Shown: positions 1 through 7,658 of the stretch, piece after piece
How positions within the stretch are numbered: the stretch's first letter is position 1
Layout of the letters: each line of letters begins with the position of its first letter
Source: an uncultured Anaerosacchariphilus sp.
Lineage (GTDB): Bacteria > Bacillota > Clostridia > Lachnospirales > Lachnospiraceae
Direction of reading: 5' to 3'
DNA length: 8,198 nucleotides
Assembly: GCA_934373375.1 (NCBI GenBank)
Contig: CAKROP010000076.1
Span: forward strand, 1 to 8,198
The notes under the pieces: model-generated
The model's database searches: none
Seen by the model: only the letters and a program-made list of their open reading frames with translations
What the model was told of the DNA's origin: nothing
Program-made: the position numbers and the translations under genes

Positions 1-3000
1 TCGGGTCATTTTTCACCACGCCCTTCAGGCTGATGGTTTCCCGCTGATCCGCCCGGTAGGAAGCGTCCACGTTGATACGCATGGAGCTGCCAGCGTATCC
101 TGCCGGGGCATGAAGCTCTTTCACGTAATATCTGCCCAGTGGCAAATCTGCGGCAAAGACCGCGCGTTCTACCTTTCCTTCCGCGTTCAGCGCTGTAGCC
201 GCCTGACCCAGCAGGGTATCCTTTTTCACCAGGATCTTCCCCCGGTAATCAGCAATATCCTCCGCCGCGTACAGTCCAAAGGCTGCTCCGGCCAGCACCC
301 GCCCGGTCTCGGCGTCCTGTTTCTCTATGGCAAGCCGCACCTGCTGCCGGGGATTCTGATACATGGTATCCCGGTAAATGACCGGCACCTCCTGGCCCGC
401 CCAGGTAATCTCAATGCTGCGGGGCTTCGCGTTTTCCGCGCTCAGGGCAAAGCCTGCGCCCGCCTTCACCTGCGTCACCGTGTAGCTTCCAAGCGGAAGC
501 CCCCACGGGATATCGGTTCCATCCAGATCCTTCTGTCCAGTCCAGGTCTGGCCTTTTGCATCGGTCACAAGGGTCATGAGCAGTTCTCCGGCTTCGTAGA
601 GCTTCTCTTTGTTTGCTCCCTCCTGCGTATAGATATCCGCTGCCGCGCGGATTTCAAATTCCGCGCCTGCCACCGGCTGAGCCTCATAGGTAAACTGATA
701 TCCTGTTTCCGTCTTTTGGGCTCCCTTCAGCTGTTCACCCTCCGCGTACACACTGATTTTACCCACTGCCGGGGTGTTTTTCTGACGCGCCTTCACTACG
801 AAAGCCTTTGCTTCACTGTCATAAACTGCCTCTCCCGAGGAAATGATGAATTTCACAGAGCCTTCCGGCGTCGGCCTCCATTTTCCATCGGCCTCCGTTT
901 CGTAAAAGGTTCCGTTTCCACTTCCGAAAATACTCTTTTTGGCAATGACGCCCTCATGCCCCTGCAGGATATATCCGTCTGGGGCGGACACTTCCTCCAG
1001 CTCATAGATACCGGCCGGAAGCGCTGTGGGCGTATCCACGTAGCAGGTTCCATCCTTCTTCACCTGCCGGGTCGTATACGGCTTTGTATAGGTTCCAAGC
1101 TGCGCGCCCTGGCTGTACTGCACTACCAGATCGCCATACTGCTCCTGATAGGCCTTCTTCTGGGCCGAGCTCCATTCCGTTGTGTAATAAGAGAACCATT
1201 TTCCCTCCGTATCATGGATCACGTAGGACGCCCCCGGCTTTTGCACCGGCTTTCCCGTAACACTGTCGTATTTTTCTATCCGTACCAGGGCATTGACCGG
1301 ACGGTCCTGAAGAATCACCAGATCCGAAAGCTTCCGTCCCAGTCCGTCTCCCTCGACCGTTCCGTCCCGATCGTCACCCGCTATCTGCACCACAAAGGGC
1401 CGGGTGGCAATCCGGTTCTTCGGAACGGTCGTCTCCACAATCAGATAACGGCCATAGGCCAGGGACGGCGTCGTCACCATACCGCGGCTGTCGCTGAACA
1501 GCTCGCCTGTCAGATACTCGTTCGGGCTCTCTGCCTCATAGACATATCCCTCTCCATAGTCCAGTTTCTTAACCAGCTTTCCAGCCTTCACTTCCGCGCT
1601 GTCCGCCTCCGCGAAGACCTGTGCCGGGCAAAAAGCGCGCACGGCCCGGTAGTCCAATGCCTGTCCGTCCCGAAAATCATCTATGACTGCCTGCACCACC
1701 TCCGCGTCGGAAAGCTCCGCATATCTTCCATCTGCGAATTCTGACAGGGCATAAATGGAAAATCCGGCTCCCTCCAGGGGATCCAGCCGGTCGGTCCGAT
1801 CCGTTCCTGCCACCTTGTAGAAGGTCAGCCGCTGCTTTTTCACCTGCTCATAAACTTTGAAATCCCTGATTTCCACCTCCGGTACTTCCTCGCCCTGCCA
1901 CTCCAGGGTAAATTCCGCTTTCTCCGGATTGACCAGATAGCCCTCGCCTGCTTCCTGCTCCTGCAGATAATAGCAGCCAAGCTCCAAATTTTCGATGCAG
2001 ATCTGACAGCCCGTCCCAATCTCTATCGTGTCCCTTCCGGACGGATCCTGCCGGTAGTACCGCACGCCGTCCCGGCTTCCGGTAAAGCGCAGTCGAATCT
2101 CCTCATCCTTTCGATACATAACACCTGTGGCGCCGTCCTGATGAATCAGATCCGCCGCTGCGAACAGCTTGTAGGCTGCACCGGTCAGACTGGCTTCGCC
2201 CTGGGAAACGCGCTCTTTTCCCTCCGCGTCGTTTTTCGTAAACCGGATTTTTCCCTTGACCCGTTGATTTTCAAAGGTTCCGCCGTCCCCATTGGTCAGC
2301 GAAATCGTCTCCCGGTTTCTCGCTGCATCCGGCGAAATTACCAGGTCATAGACATTTTTTTCGTTCTCCCCCCTCCAGTCTCCGTAATAGCCTTCCGGCG
2401 CCTGCGTCTCGACAACCCGGAATTTACCCTGATTATCCGGCGCGTAGTACAGCCAGGCCGGGCTTATGTATACCCCTTTCTGGTTTTCCGTAAGCTTCAT
2501 GCCTTCCGAACCGCCGTTCAACGTCCCTGTCTCGTAAGTCTGGCCTGTTCCTTCTGTGGTTCCCTTATAGGGCAGATATTTTCCGGCTCGCCGGCTCCAC
2601 ATAAAGACAGAAAACTCCGCGCCGCTCAAGGGATTGCCGGTTTCGCTGTCGGTCTTTTCCACCTGAACCTTTACCTTGAAGGGTTCATTGTACAACTGGG
2701 TATCTGTCACGTCTCCACCGGTCACCAGACTCTCCAGCTGCGTATAATAGCCTGGCGTCTGTTCCGTCACCTGATAGGAAATGAGTCTGCCTCTTTCGTC
2801 ATATTTGATAAGCGGCTTCTCGCTTCCATCCGGCATGACGCGTCGATTAAAGCTGTAACGCCAGCCCCGGCTTCCGTTGGTTCGTGTATTATTGATCTGC
2901 GCAGCCGTGGTCTGTCCCGGAAGTGTCCGCATCAGGCGTACAACCAGACTGTCCGCCCGGGAACCTGAAACAGTCCAGTTCTTCTTCCCCTGAAACTGCA

Positions 3001-5032
3001 AGGTTCCATACTTCAGCGTTGGTGTGACCACGCCTGCCTTTCGCGTCTGCTGATGATACATACCGCCGTCAATGGCGTAATCCAGCACTGCGCCTGCCTT
3101 CGCCGGATCTGCCGAAATCTCCGGCTGTCCTGCTCCTGCCTCATCCCTGTTGGTGGGATAGACAGCATCCGCCAGAAGATAACGGTACTTCTCCTTCAAA
3201 CGCAGCTTCACGGTGCAGCGATAGGTAGTTCCCGCTTCATCCGGTACTTTCCAGATAAGCTTTCCAGTGGCCTGGTTAAGGGATGCCTGTCCGCCGTCAG
3301 CGCTCAGAATTTCCACCGGTTCCCAGTATTTCGTCTCAATCTGATCCGTCAGCGTCTTCCGAACTGCCTTAACTTCTGACGCCTTTTTCTCGATATTTAA
3401 AAGTGTCTGGGCAAATGCGGAACCATTTCCTCCGTCGAAGGACAGGGTCTGCCAGAAATTGGCCGTATGATCGGCGCTTCCTGCTATTTCCTGCAGGAGT
3501 TTCGCGCCTGACGCGTCCGCGGTCATGCCTATCGCCAGCGTAAACAGCTCCGTATTGGGCAGACTGCGAATCTGTGCCGCCTTCGCCCGCACATTTCCCA
3601 AATCCGTTTCACACTCACCGTCCGAGATAAATATGACCTTGGTGTATACATTTTTCCGACGGCTGTCCGTGGCGTTTCGCGTTGTGATAATATCATACGC
3701 TTCCTGAAGGGAGGAAAGATAATAGGTTCCGGAATAATTCTTCACCTCGCTGACCGCCCGCTTCACCTGCTCGTAATTGTCCGTCAACGGCGTATAATTA
3801 TACAGTCCTTTATCCCGCTTATCGCCTGTGATTTTACTGTATTCATCCGCAAAACTCCAGAATGCCACCCGGGAACGCAGCCCGTCTCCGGTCACTTTCG
3901 CATTCTGGGCCGCAATCATATCCACCAGCTCCTGGATTCCCTTTTTTGCCATGGAAAGCCGATCATAGCAGCCATTTTCCAGTGTCGGCATGATTTTGGT
4001 TCCATCCTGGTTGTAATGGCGCTCCCAGAAATCAAAGCTGCCCGGCAGATTGTAAAACCACACATTTTTTATGTAATCATACCCTGTAAAGTAATCTATC
4101 AGGTGCAAATAAATACCACCCTTGTAATAATAATGGGCGGGATTGATGCATGGAGAATGATAACCCATGTAATTATACGCGCTTCCGTCTTCATGATTGT
4201 AATCGCTCAGCGCCATGGTTCTCGTTCTGTCCAGAATGATAATATAATCGGTGGGAATATTAGAATAATCTGAAGTATCTTTTTCTGTGATCGTCAGTTC
4301 CGCGTAACCATCCTCGATATTGGTCCAGCGGGCAGACTTTCCAAGTTCAATATCCGGCTCATTGTCTTTCTTTGTGTGGGACTGATTTCCCTGGAAATCG
4401 CCGGGAATGCTGCTGTCCTCCCCGGACAGCTCCCCCTGCTCCTGACTTGCCAGCTCATAAATACGAACTTCCACGTCCGCATCCGGCATTTCAAAGGTCA
4501 GGATATCTTCTTCCTCTACGGCCTCCAGTTCGCCGTCCTCACAGGTGATTTCGGCTGCCCAGATATTCATTCCCGTGTTGGTCACACGGATCTTTACCTT
4601 GGTTCCTTCGAAAAGCTCGTCGCTGTCCGCCTCTGCCGACAGCGTTTCGGAAGGATTGCCGTTCGGATCCTCACAGCGGATCCGAAGTGTCCGGAGTTCT
4701 TCTTCAGACTCTCCGGGCTCCTCCGGTTCCTCCTGCTCTGTCGTTTCTGATCCCCCGCTTTTTTCCGGCTGTTCGACGCTCTCTGCCGGACCTTCTGTAT
4801 CCAGATCCGGCTCTTCTGTATCTGTCGCTTCTTCTGCCGGTTCTTCCAGCCGAACGGGCACTTCCGTCTCCCCGGCCTTTCCCGGACTCCCTGATACATC
4901 CGGTGTCTCCGACATTTCTGCCGCAAAGCTTATGCTTCCTCCTCCAATAAGAGGACTCAAAGAAGACACTGACAGCGTCAATGCCAGCATCAGTGTCAGC
5001 AGTCGCTTCCCGGACCACTTTTTCCATTTCAT
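1..5032 (-). CDS. VWA and Cna-B/SpaA repeat surface protein (pilin-like adhesin), C-terminus cut by window edge
   Basis: At least 1677 residues are encoded, with no stop before the left edge. The protein starts with a signal peptide (residues 1-38: basic MKWKKWSGKR, hydrophobic core, cleavage near SFA-AE). A Pro/Glu-rich acidic linker (39-112) and an InlB-repeat-like module (113-194, containing TFEMPDADVEV) follow. A von Willebrand A domain spans about 262-550. Its metal-site motifs are D268-R-T-R-T272, T436 (GTYYLSSL) and D471 (ISDGE). A beta-rich region (about 555-672) precedes seven Cna-B/SpaA-like modules beginning near 675, 790, 929, 1067, 1250, 1440 and 1567. Likely isopeptide pairs are K683 or K684/E757, K793/E875, K933/E1025, K1073/E1200, K1254/E1347 and K1571/E1639; the sixth module has Q1521 in place of Glu. 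Such proteins are exported and normally sortase-anchored, acting in adhesion. The anchor is not visible. The start is the first ATG giving the signal peptide, with AAAGGA 11 nt upstream. No ligand is implied. Family call is firm; adhesin role is inferred. Confidence 0.93.
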   Translation of the reverse strand, partial: MKWKKWSGKRLLTLMLALTLSVSSLSPLIGGGSISFAAEMSETPDVSGSPGKAGETEVPVRLEEPAEEATDTEEPDLDTEGPAESVEQPEKSGGSETTEQEEPEEPGESEEELRTLRIRCEDPNGNPSETLSAEADSDELFEGTKVKIRVTNTGMNIWAAEITCEDGELEAVEEEDILTFEMPDADVEVRIYELASQEQGELSGEDSSIPGDFQGNQSHTKKDNEPDIELGKSARWTNIEDGYAELTITEKDTSDYSNIPTDYIIILDRTRTMALSDYNHEDGSAYNYMGYHSPCINPAHYYYKGGIYLHLIDYFTGYDYIKNVWFYNLPGSFDFWERHYNQDGTKIMPTLENGCYDRLSMAKKGIQELVDMIAAQNAKVTGDGLRSRVAFWSFADEYSKITGDKRDKGLYNYTPLTDNYEQVKRAVSEVKNYSGTYYLSSLQEAYDIITTRNATDSRRKNVYTKVIFISDGECETDLGNVRAKAAQIRSLPNTELFTLAIGMTADASGAKLLQEIAGSADHTANFWQTLSFDGGNGSAFAQTLLNIEKKASEVKAVRKTLTDQIETKYWEPVEILSADGGQASLNQATGKLIWKVPDEAGTTYRCTVKLRLKEKYRYLLADAVYPTNRDEAGAGQPEISADPAKAGAVLDYAIDGGMYHQQTRKAGVVTPTLKYGTLQFQGKKNWTVSGSRADSLVVRLMRTLPGQTTAAQINNTRTNGSRGWRYSFNRRVMPDGSEKPLIKYDERGRLISYQVTEQTPGYYTQLESLVTGGDVTDTQLYNEPFKVKVQVEKTDSETGNPLSGAEFSVFMWSRRAGKYLPYKGTTEGTGQTYETGTLNGGSEGMKLTENQKGVYISPAWLYYAPDNQGKFRVVETQAPEGYYGDWRGENEKNVYDLVISPDAARNRETISLTNGDGGTFENQRVKGKIRFTKNDAEGKERVSQGEASLTGAAYKLFAAADLIHQDGATGVMYRKDEEIRLRFTGSRDGVRYYRQDPSGRDTIEIGTGCQICIENLELGCYYLQEQEAGEGYLVNPEKAEFTLEWQGEEVPEVEIRDFKVYEQVKKQRLTFYKVAGTDRTDRLDPLEGAGFSIYALSEFADGRYAELSDAEVVQAVIDDFRDGQALDYRAVRAFCPAQVFAEADSAEVKAGKLVKKLDYGEGYVYEAESPNEYLTGELFSDSRGMVTTPSLAYGRYLIVETTVPKNRIATRPFVVQIAGDDRDGTVEGDGLGRKLSDLVILQDRPVNALVRIEKYDSVTGKPVQKPGASYVIHDTEGKWFSYYTTEWSSAQKKAYQEQYGDLVVQYSQGAQLGTYTKPYTTRQVKKDGTCYVDTPTALPAGIYELEEVSAPDGYILQGHEGVIAKKSIFGSGNGTFYETEADGKWRPTPEGSVKFIISSGEAVYDSEAKAFVVKARQKNTPAVGKISVYAEGEQLKGAQKTETGYQFTYEAQPVAGAEFEIRAAADIYTQEGANKEKLYEAGELLMTLVTDAKGQTWTGQKDLDGTDIPWGLPLGSYTVTQVKAGAGFALSAENAKPRSIEITWAGQEVPVIYRDTMYQNPRQQVRLAIEKQDAETGRVLAGAAFGLYAAEDIADYRGKILVKKDTLLGQAATALNAEGKVERAVFAADLPLGRYYVKELHAPAGYAGSSMRINVDASYRADQRETISLKGVVKNDP

Positions 5033-5148
5033 TCCATGATCTGTCCTTTCTTTCTTTTCGTATCATCCTCCTTCGTAAGTGACCGTCGTCCAACGTTCTC
5101 CGTTCTTCTACACCTGACTACCTGCCTTTCCTGCCGCTTTGTCTGCAT
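5029..5148 (-). CDS. Possible 39-codon basic leader ORF overlapping the surface gene start
   Basis: An ATG at 5148 opens a 39-codon frame rich in Lys and Arg, beginning MQTKRQERQVV and ending KKGQIME. Its TGA stop (5029-5031) overlaps the ATG (5030-5032) of the surface protein gene in an ATGA arrangement, the geometry typical of translational coupling. The ribosome binding site is weak (AAGAAG) and no family is recognisable. The strong GAAGGAGG at 5067-5074 lies inside it and has no start codon of its own at good distance. It may be chance, since the predicted leader mRNA is long and lightly constrained. Confidence 0.2.
   Translation of the reverse strand: MQTKRQERQVVRCRRTENVGRRSLTKEDDTKRKKGQIME
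5044..5049 (-). promoter_or_regulatory. Ribosome binding site of the surface protein gene
   Basis: AAAGGA lies 11 nt upstream of the ATG at 5032, a slightly long spacing. A much stronger GAAGGAGG sits at 5067-5074, but 34 nt from this start, too far to serve it directly. The ATG at 5037 reads only Met-Glu-stop, so 5032 is the usable start. Confidence 0.55.
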
Positions 5149-5154
5149 GTTTTC

Positions 5155-5219
5155 TTCTTCGTGGAATCGTGAGGAGATGCTCCTCTGTGAATCAGTAAGA
5201 ATCTCTGATACACGAAGAA
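5155..5219 (-). repeat. 9-bp inverted repeat in the leader/promoter of the surface gene
   Basis: The plus-strand arms TTCTTCGTG (5155-5163) and CACGAAGAA (5211-5219) are perfect reverse complements 47 nt apart. The right arm overlaps the predicted -10 element. RNA started at that promoter would therefore lack most of this arm. Only transcripts reading through from the upstream regulator gene could form the full stem. A smaller inverted repeat, ATCAG (5191-5195) with CTGAT (5205-5209), lies inside. Confidence 0.45.
5171..5185 (-). promoter_or_regulatory. GAGGAG-n3-CTCCTC perfect hairpin or operator in the leader
   Basis: GAGGAG (5171-5176) and CTCCTC (5180-5185) form a perfect 6-bp inverted repeat around a 3-nt loop. 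It lies about 24 to 38 nt downstream of the predicted transcription start. No U-run follows, so it is not a terminator. It could be an RNA stem or a DNA site for a dimeric regulator. The purine-rich arms recall MalT boxes (GGGGAkGAGG), but that resemblance is loose. Confidence 0.5.
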
Positions 5220-5244
5220 TACCAGATTCTGGAAAATAAGTCAA
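5216..5244 (-). promoter_or_regulatory. Sigma-A-type promoter of the surface protein gene
   Basis: On the minus strand TTGACT (5239-5244) and TATTCT (5216-5221) are separated by exactly 17 nt, a near-consensus housekeeping promoter. It begins just after the stop codon of the regulator gene (5249-5251). The predicted start near 5209 gives a leader of about 177 nt. There is no terminator between the two genes, so read-through from the regulator is also possible. Confidence 0.7.
5222..5232 (-). promoter_or_regulatory. Candidate operator: 11-bp palindrome in the promoter spacer
   Basis: CCAGATTCTGG is a perfect inverted repeat (5 bp, central base, 5 bp). It lies wholly between the -35 and -10 hexamers and abuts the -10. 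A protein bound here would contact or block RNA polymerase, so this is a plausible operator. Which protein binds is unknown. The regulator encoded immediately upstream is the obvious candidate, although MalT-type activators usually bind upstream of -35. Confidence 0.5.
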
Positions 5245-5248
5245 GCAT

Positions 5249-7600
5249 CTAAATCATTTTTCTCTTTTTTGCCTCTGCGATAGCTGCTGTTTTATTTTTC
5301 ACACCTAATTTTCTGTAAGTTTCCCGGCTGTGGTATTTCACTGTAGCTTCTGACAGCTTCATTTTTTCCGCAATGGCCGCTGAGGAAAGCCCCTCAGACT
5401 GATATTTCAAAATCTTTACCGCATTTTCACTCAGAACAATTTCACCTTCCTGTCTGCCGCCAAGATACCGCGGATAAAATTCCTTCATCTGTCCGCATTC
5501 TTCCAGCACCTGCTTACGGAATGAGCGATCCTTCCAGGTCGGTTTTCCTTCTTCAAGCATCGAAAGCAGAACGCTCCCTTCCCTGCTCAACAGTCTCACA
5601 AAATGATAGCTTTCTGCCTGACTGACGCATGCCTGCAGATTCTCCCGCCACTCCTCCTGTCCGGTTCGGTACTGCACCACTGCCAGAAGAAGATGCAGCT
5701 CCATCAGAATGTAGGTCCGATTCATGGTTTCCGCGTAATAAAGCAGCTGCTGCAACAGACAGTACGCTTCTTCATAACGCTTCTGTTGAATATACACGCG
5801 TGTCTTGGTCAGATAACGAAAACGTTCCAGGATACTGAATTCCTGCGTCTCATCAGGCGCCTGCTCCATCCAGGAGGCCCCGTCATTTCCCTGATAAAGG
5901 GCAATCCGGCATAGAAAGGCATCGATATTTGTCAGTAAATTCGGTGCTTCCTTTTCCGCGCGCGTCCGAAAGCCTGCAAGGGATGCCGCTGCCCCCTCCG
6001 CATTATTTTTCAGCACCGACAACCAGGCCAGTATCCCAATGCCCACGAATACCTGCTCCAGTTTTCCGCCGCTTTCGGCCTCCATTTTTCCTTTTTCCGC
6101 CTGAGAAAATATCTCGAAGGTATCCTCGCCTCTTTCCAGAAAACTTTCTGCCAGGACCAGTGATACCAAGCCTTTCCCATATTTTCCCAGAACAAATTCA
6201 ACGGGCTTTCCGATACTCACCACCATTTCCCGTTCTTTTCTGCTCCATTCGCAGAAATCCTTCCCGCCATTCATTATGGACGGCAGATTACTGGTCACAG
6301 ACAGCTCCGGGAGCGTACTTCTCCACTCGCGCAGAAACAGATCCGCATTTTTAATTAAATCAATCATATCCATGCTTCCCCGATGGGGCAGCGCGATTTT
6401 CAGATATATCAGCCGGCTTCTGGCTTCCCTTCGCTGGCCGCCTGTGTGCGTATCTGCATACTGCTCCAATGCCTGATACCATCGCTCGCTTTCCTCGATG
6501 TTCATAAGCATGGAGTGCAACAGACTCATCCCCGCCATCAGCGCAGGACTCTCCTCTATGATTTGTTCCGGCAGTTCCAGATAATAGCGGCGCAGTTCAT
6601 AATACCACCCGCTGGACGGATTTTTATTTGCATTGGAAATCAGAAGCCGCGAAATACTCTCCATATCCCGGCACTCCTCATACATGGACAGCGCTTCCGG
6701 TATCTGATTCTCCAATTCATAGTATAATCCGGCAGTATAATAAAGCCGGCGGATTTGTTCCAGCGTTTTCCTTCTGCCCAGTCTCTGGCGCATGGATTTC
6801 CGCATGGGCCAGCGGCATTTCCAGACACCGTCCACTCCGGCTGTCTCAAAGAAATTGCCTGTTTCTTCTGCCTTGGCAATAACTTTCTCCACATCGCTTC
6901 GACCGGTCAGCATAGCCGCCAACCTGATTGTAAAGGTCTCCACGATGCAAATGTTCATAAAGAATTCCTGTAGCTCCACATCCCATTGCTCATATACATG
7001 GTTTTCCAGATAATCCCATTCACGTTTCTGGGTACGTTCCAGATCGCCCTTTTCCATGGCAAAGAAAAGCAATGAAAGCGGATTGCCGCCGCCCATTCTC
7101 CATGCCCTCTCAAGGAGCTCGTCCGGAAGACAGATCCCGTACTGTTCCAGGTATGCACGCTGTTCTTCAATGGAAAAGAGAAAATCGGATTCTTCTATTT
7201 CCACAAAGATGTATTTGGTACGCAGGGTGAGCAGCCAACGGGGGAAGGGACAGCGCGCAATCAGAATCAGCCAGACATCTTCCCGTCCCAGCAATTCCTG
7301 AATCACCTTATAATAGGCCTCCCGTTCTTCCACGCCTGTCACACCCTGCAGGTCGTCAATAATGACCGTATGCTCCACGCCCTGTTCCCGGACCGCGATC
7401 TGACCGGCTTCCGTCTCTGCCGCACTGTAGTAAATGCATCGCTTCATATTCAGATTATGGATAATCAGTGATGTCTTTCCCACTCCGGTTACGCCATACA
7501 GATACAATGGCGTCCGAAACCGCCGGGCTGACCGAAGCTTCCGCACTGCTTTCTCCGGGCAGATGTATTTATCATCGGTGGTTTTGGTGTTTTTTGACAT
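5249..7600 (-). CDS. LuxR-family STAND/LAL-type ATP-dependent transcriptional regulator (MalT-like)
   Basis: This 783-residue cytoplasmic regulator has the three-part MalT/LAL plan. The N-terminal P-loop NTPase has Walker A GVTGVGKTS (36-44), Walker B TVIIDD (78-83), a sensor-like LILIAR ending at R116 and GGNPLS (171-176). The middle (about 290-710) is helical and Leu/Ala/Tyr-rich, as in TPR ligand-sensing regions. The last 62 residues are a LuxR helix-turn-helix (LSENAVKIL, AAIAEKMKLSEATVKYHS, YRKLGV). Family members bind ATP, oligomerise when an inducer binds and activate promoters. The inducer here is unknown. At 783 residues it is somewhat shorter than MalT (about 900). The frame extends to an ATG at 7660, but I chose 7600 because AGGAGG lies 8 nt upstream and the earlier ATG is upstream of the -10 element. 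It ends just before the promoter of the surface protein gene on the same strand, suggesting it controls that gene. Family is firm; target is inferred. Confidence 0.94.
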   Translation of the reverse strand: MSKNTKTTDDKYICPEKAVRKLRSARRFRTPLYLYGVTGVGKTSLIIHNLNMKRCIYYSAAETEAGQIAVREQGVEHTVIIDDLQGVTGVEEREAYYKVIQELLGREDVWLILIARCPFPRWLLTLRTKYIFVEIEESDFLFSIEEQRAYLEQYGICLPDELLERAWRMGGGNPLSLLFFAMEKGDLERTQKREWDYLENHVYEQWDVELQEFFMNICIVETFTIRLAAMLTGRSDVEKVIAKAEETGNFFETAGVDGVWKCRWPMRKSMRQRLGRRKTLEQIRRLYYTAGLYYELENQIPEALSMYEECRDMESISRLLISNANKNPSSGWYYELRRYYLELPEQIIEESPALMAGMSLLHSMLMNIEESERWYQALEQYADTHTGGQRREARSRLIYLKIALPHRGSMDMIDLIKNADLFLREWRSTLPELSVTSNLPSIMNGGKDFCEWSRKEREMVVSIGKPVEFVLGKYGKGLVSLVLAESFLERGEDTFEIFSQAEKGKMEAESGGKLEQVFVGIGILAWLSVLKNNAEGAAASLAGFRTRAEKEAPNLLTNIDAFLCRIALYQGNDGASWMEQAPDETQEFSILERFRYLTKTRVYIQQKRYEEAYCLLQQLLYYAETMNRTYILMELHLLLAVVQYRTGQEEWRENLQACVSQAESYHFVRLLSREGSVLLSMLEEGKPTWKDRSFRKQVLEECGQMKEFYPRYLGGRQEGEIVLSENAVKILKYQSEGLSSAAIAEKMKLSEATVKYHSRETYRKLGVKNKTAAIAEAKKRKMI

Positions 7601-7608
7601 GGCAGATT

Positions 7609-7614
7609 CCTCCT
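7609..7614 (-). promoter_or_regulatory. Ribosome binding site deciding the regulator start
   Basis: AGGAGG within AAAGGAGGAAT is 8 nt from the ATG at 7600, near-ideal spacing. This favours 7600 over the in-frame ATG at 7660. Confidence 0.85.
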
Positions 7615-7630
7615 TTCTGGCTATGATAGT

Positions 7631-7639
7631 ATTATAACA
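7631..7639 (-). promoter_or_regulatory. Extended -10 promoter of the regulator gene
   Basis: The minus strand reads TGTTATAAT, a perfect TATAAT with the TGn extension. The start site is predicted near 7624, about 24 nt before the ATG. At 17 nt spacing the -35 hexamer is poor (TGTCCT), so the promoter may depend on the extended -10 or on an activator bound upstream. Confidence 0.65.
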
Positions 7640-7658
7640 GATGCCGCAGGCAGAGGAC

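Noticed and set aside
110..1744. A 544-codon plus-strand ORF, with similar plus-strand frames at 2141-2968 and 4376-5039
   Set aside because: They are antisense to the surface protein gene, have no recognisable domains or ribosome binding sites, and arise from its GC-rich codon pattern. The minus-strand frame has clear signal peptide, VWA and SpaA motifs.
4704..5093. A 129-codon minus-strand frame overlapping the surface gene start
   Set aside because: It runs out of frame over the signal peptide and acidic linker, giving an Arg/Gly-rich shadow with no domain. The ATG just after GGAGG at 5066 is too close to be used.
5033..5248. Riboswitch or T-box in the surface-gene leader
   Set aside because: Stems exist, but I recognise no conserved aptamer core or T-box sequence, and there is no terminator hairpin with a U-run.
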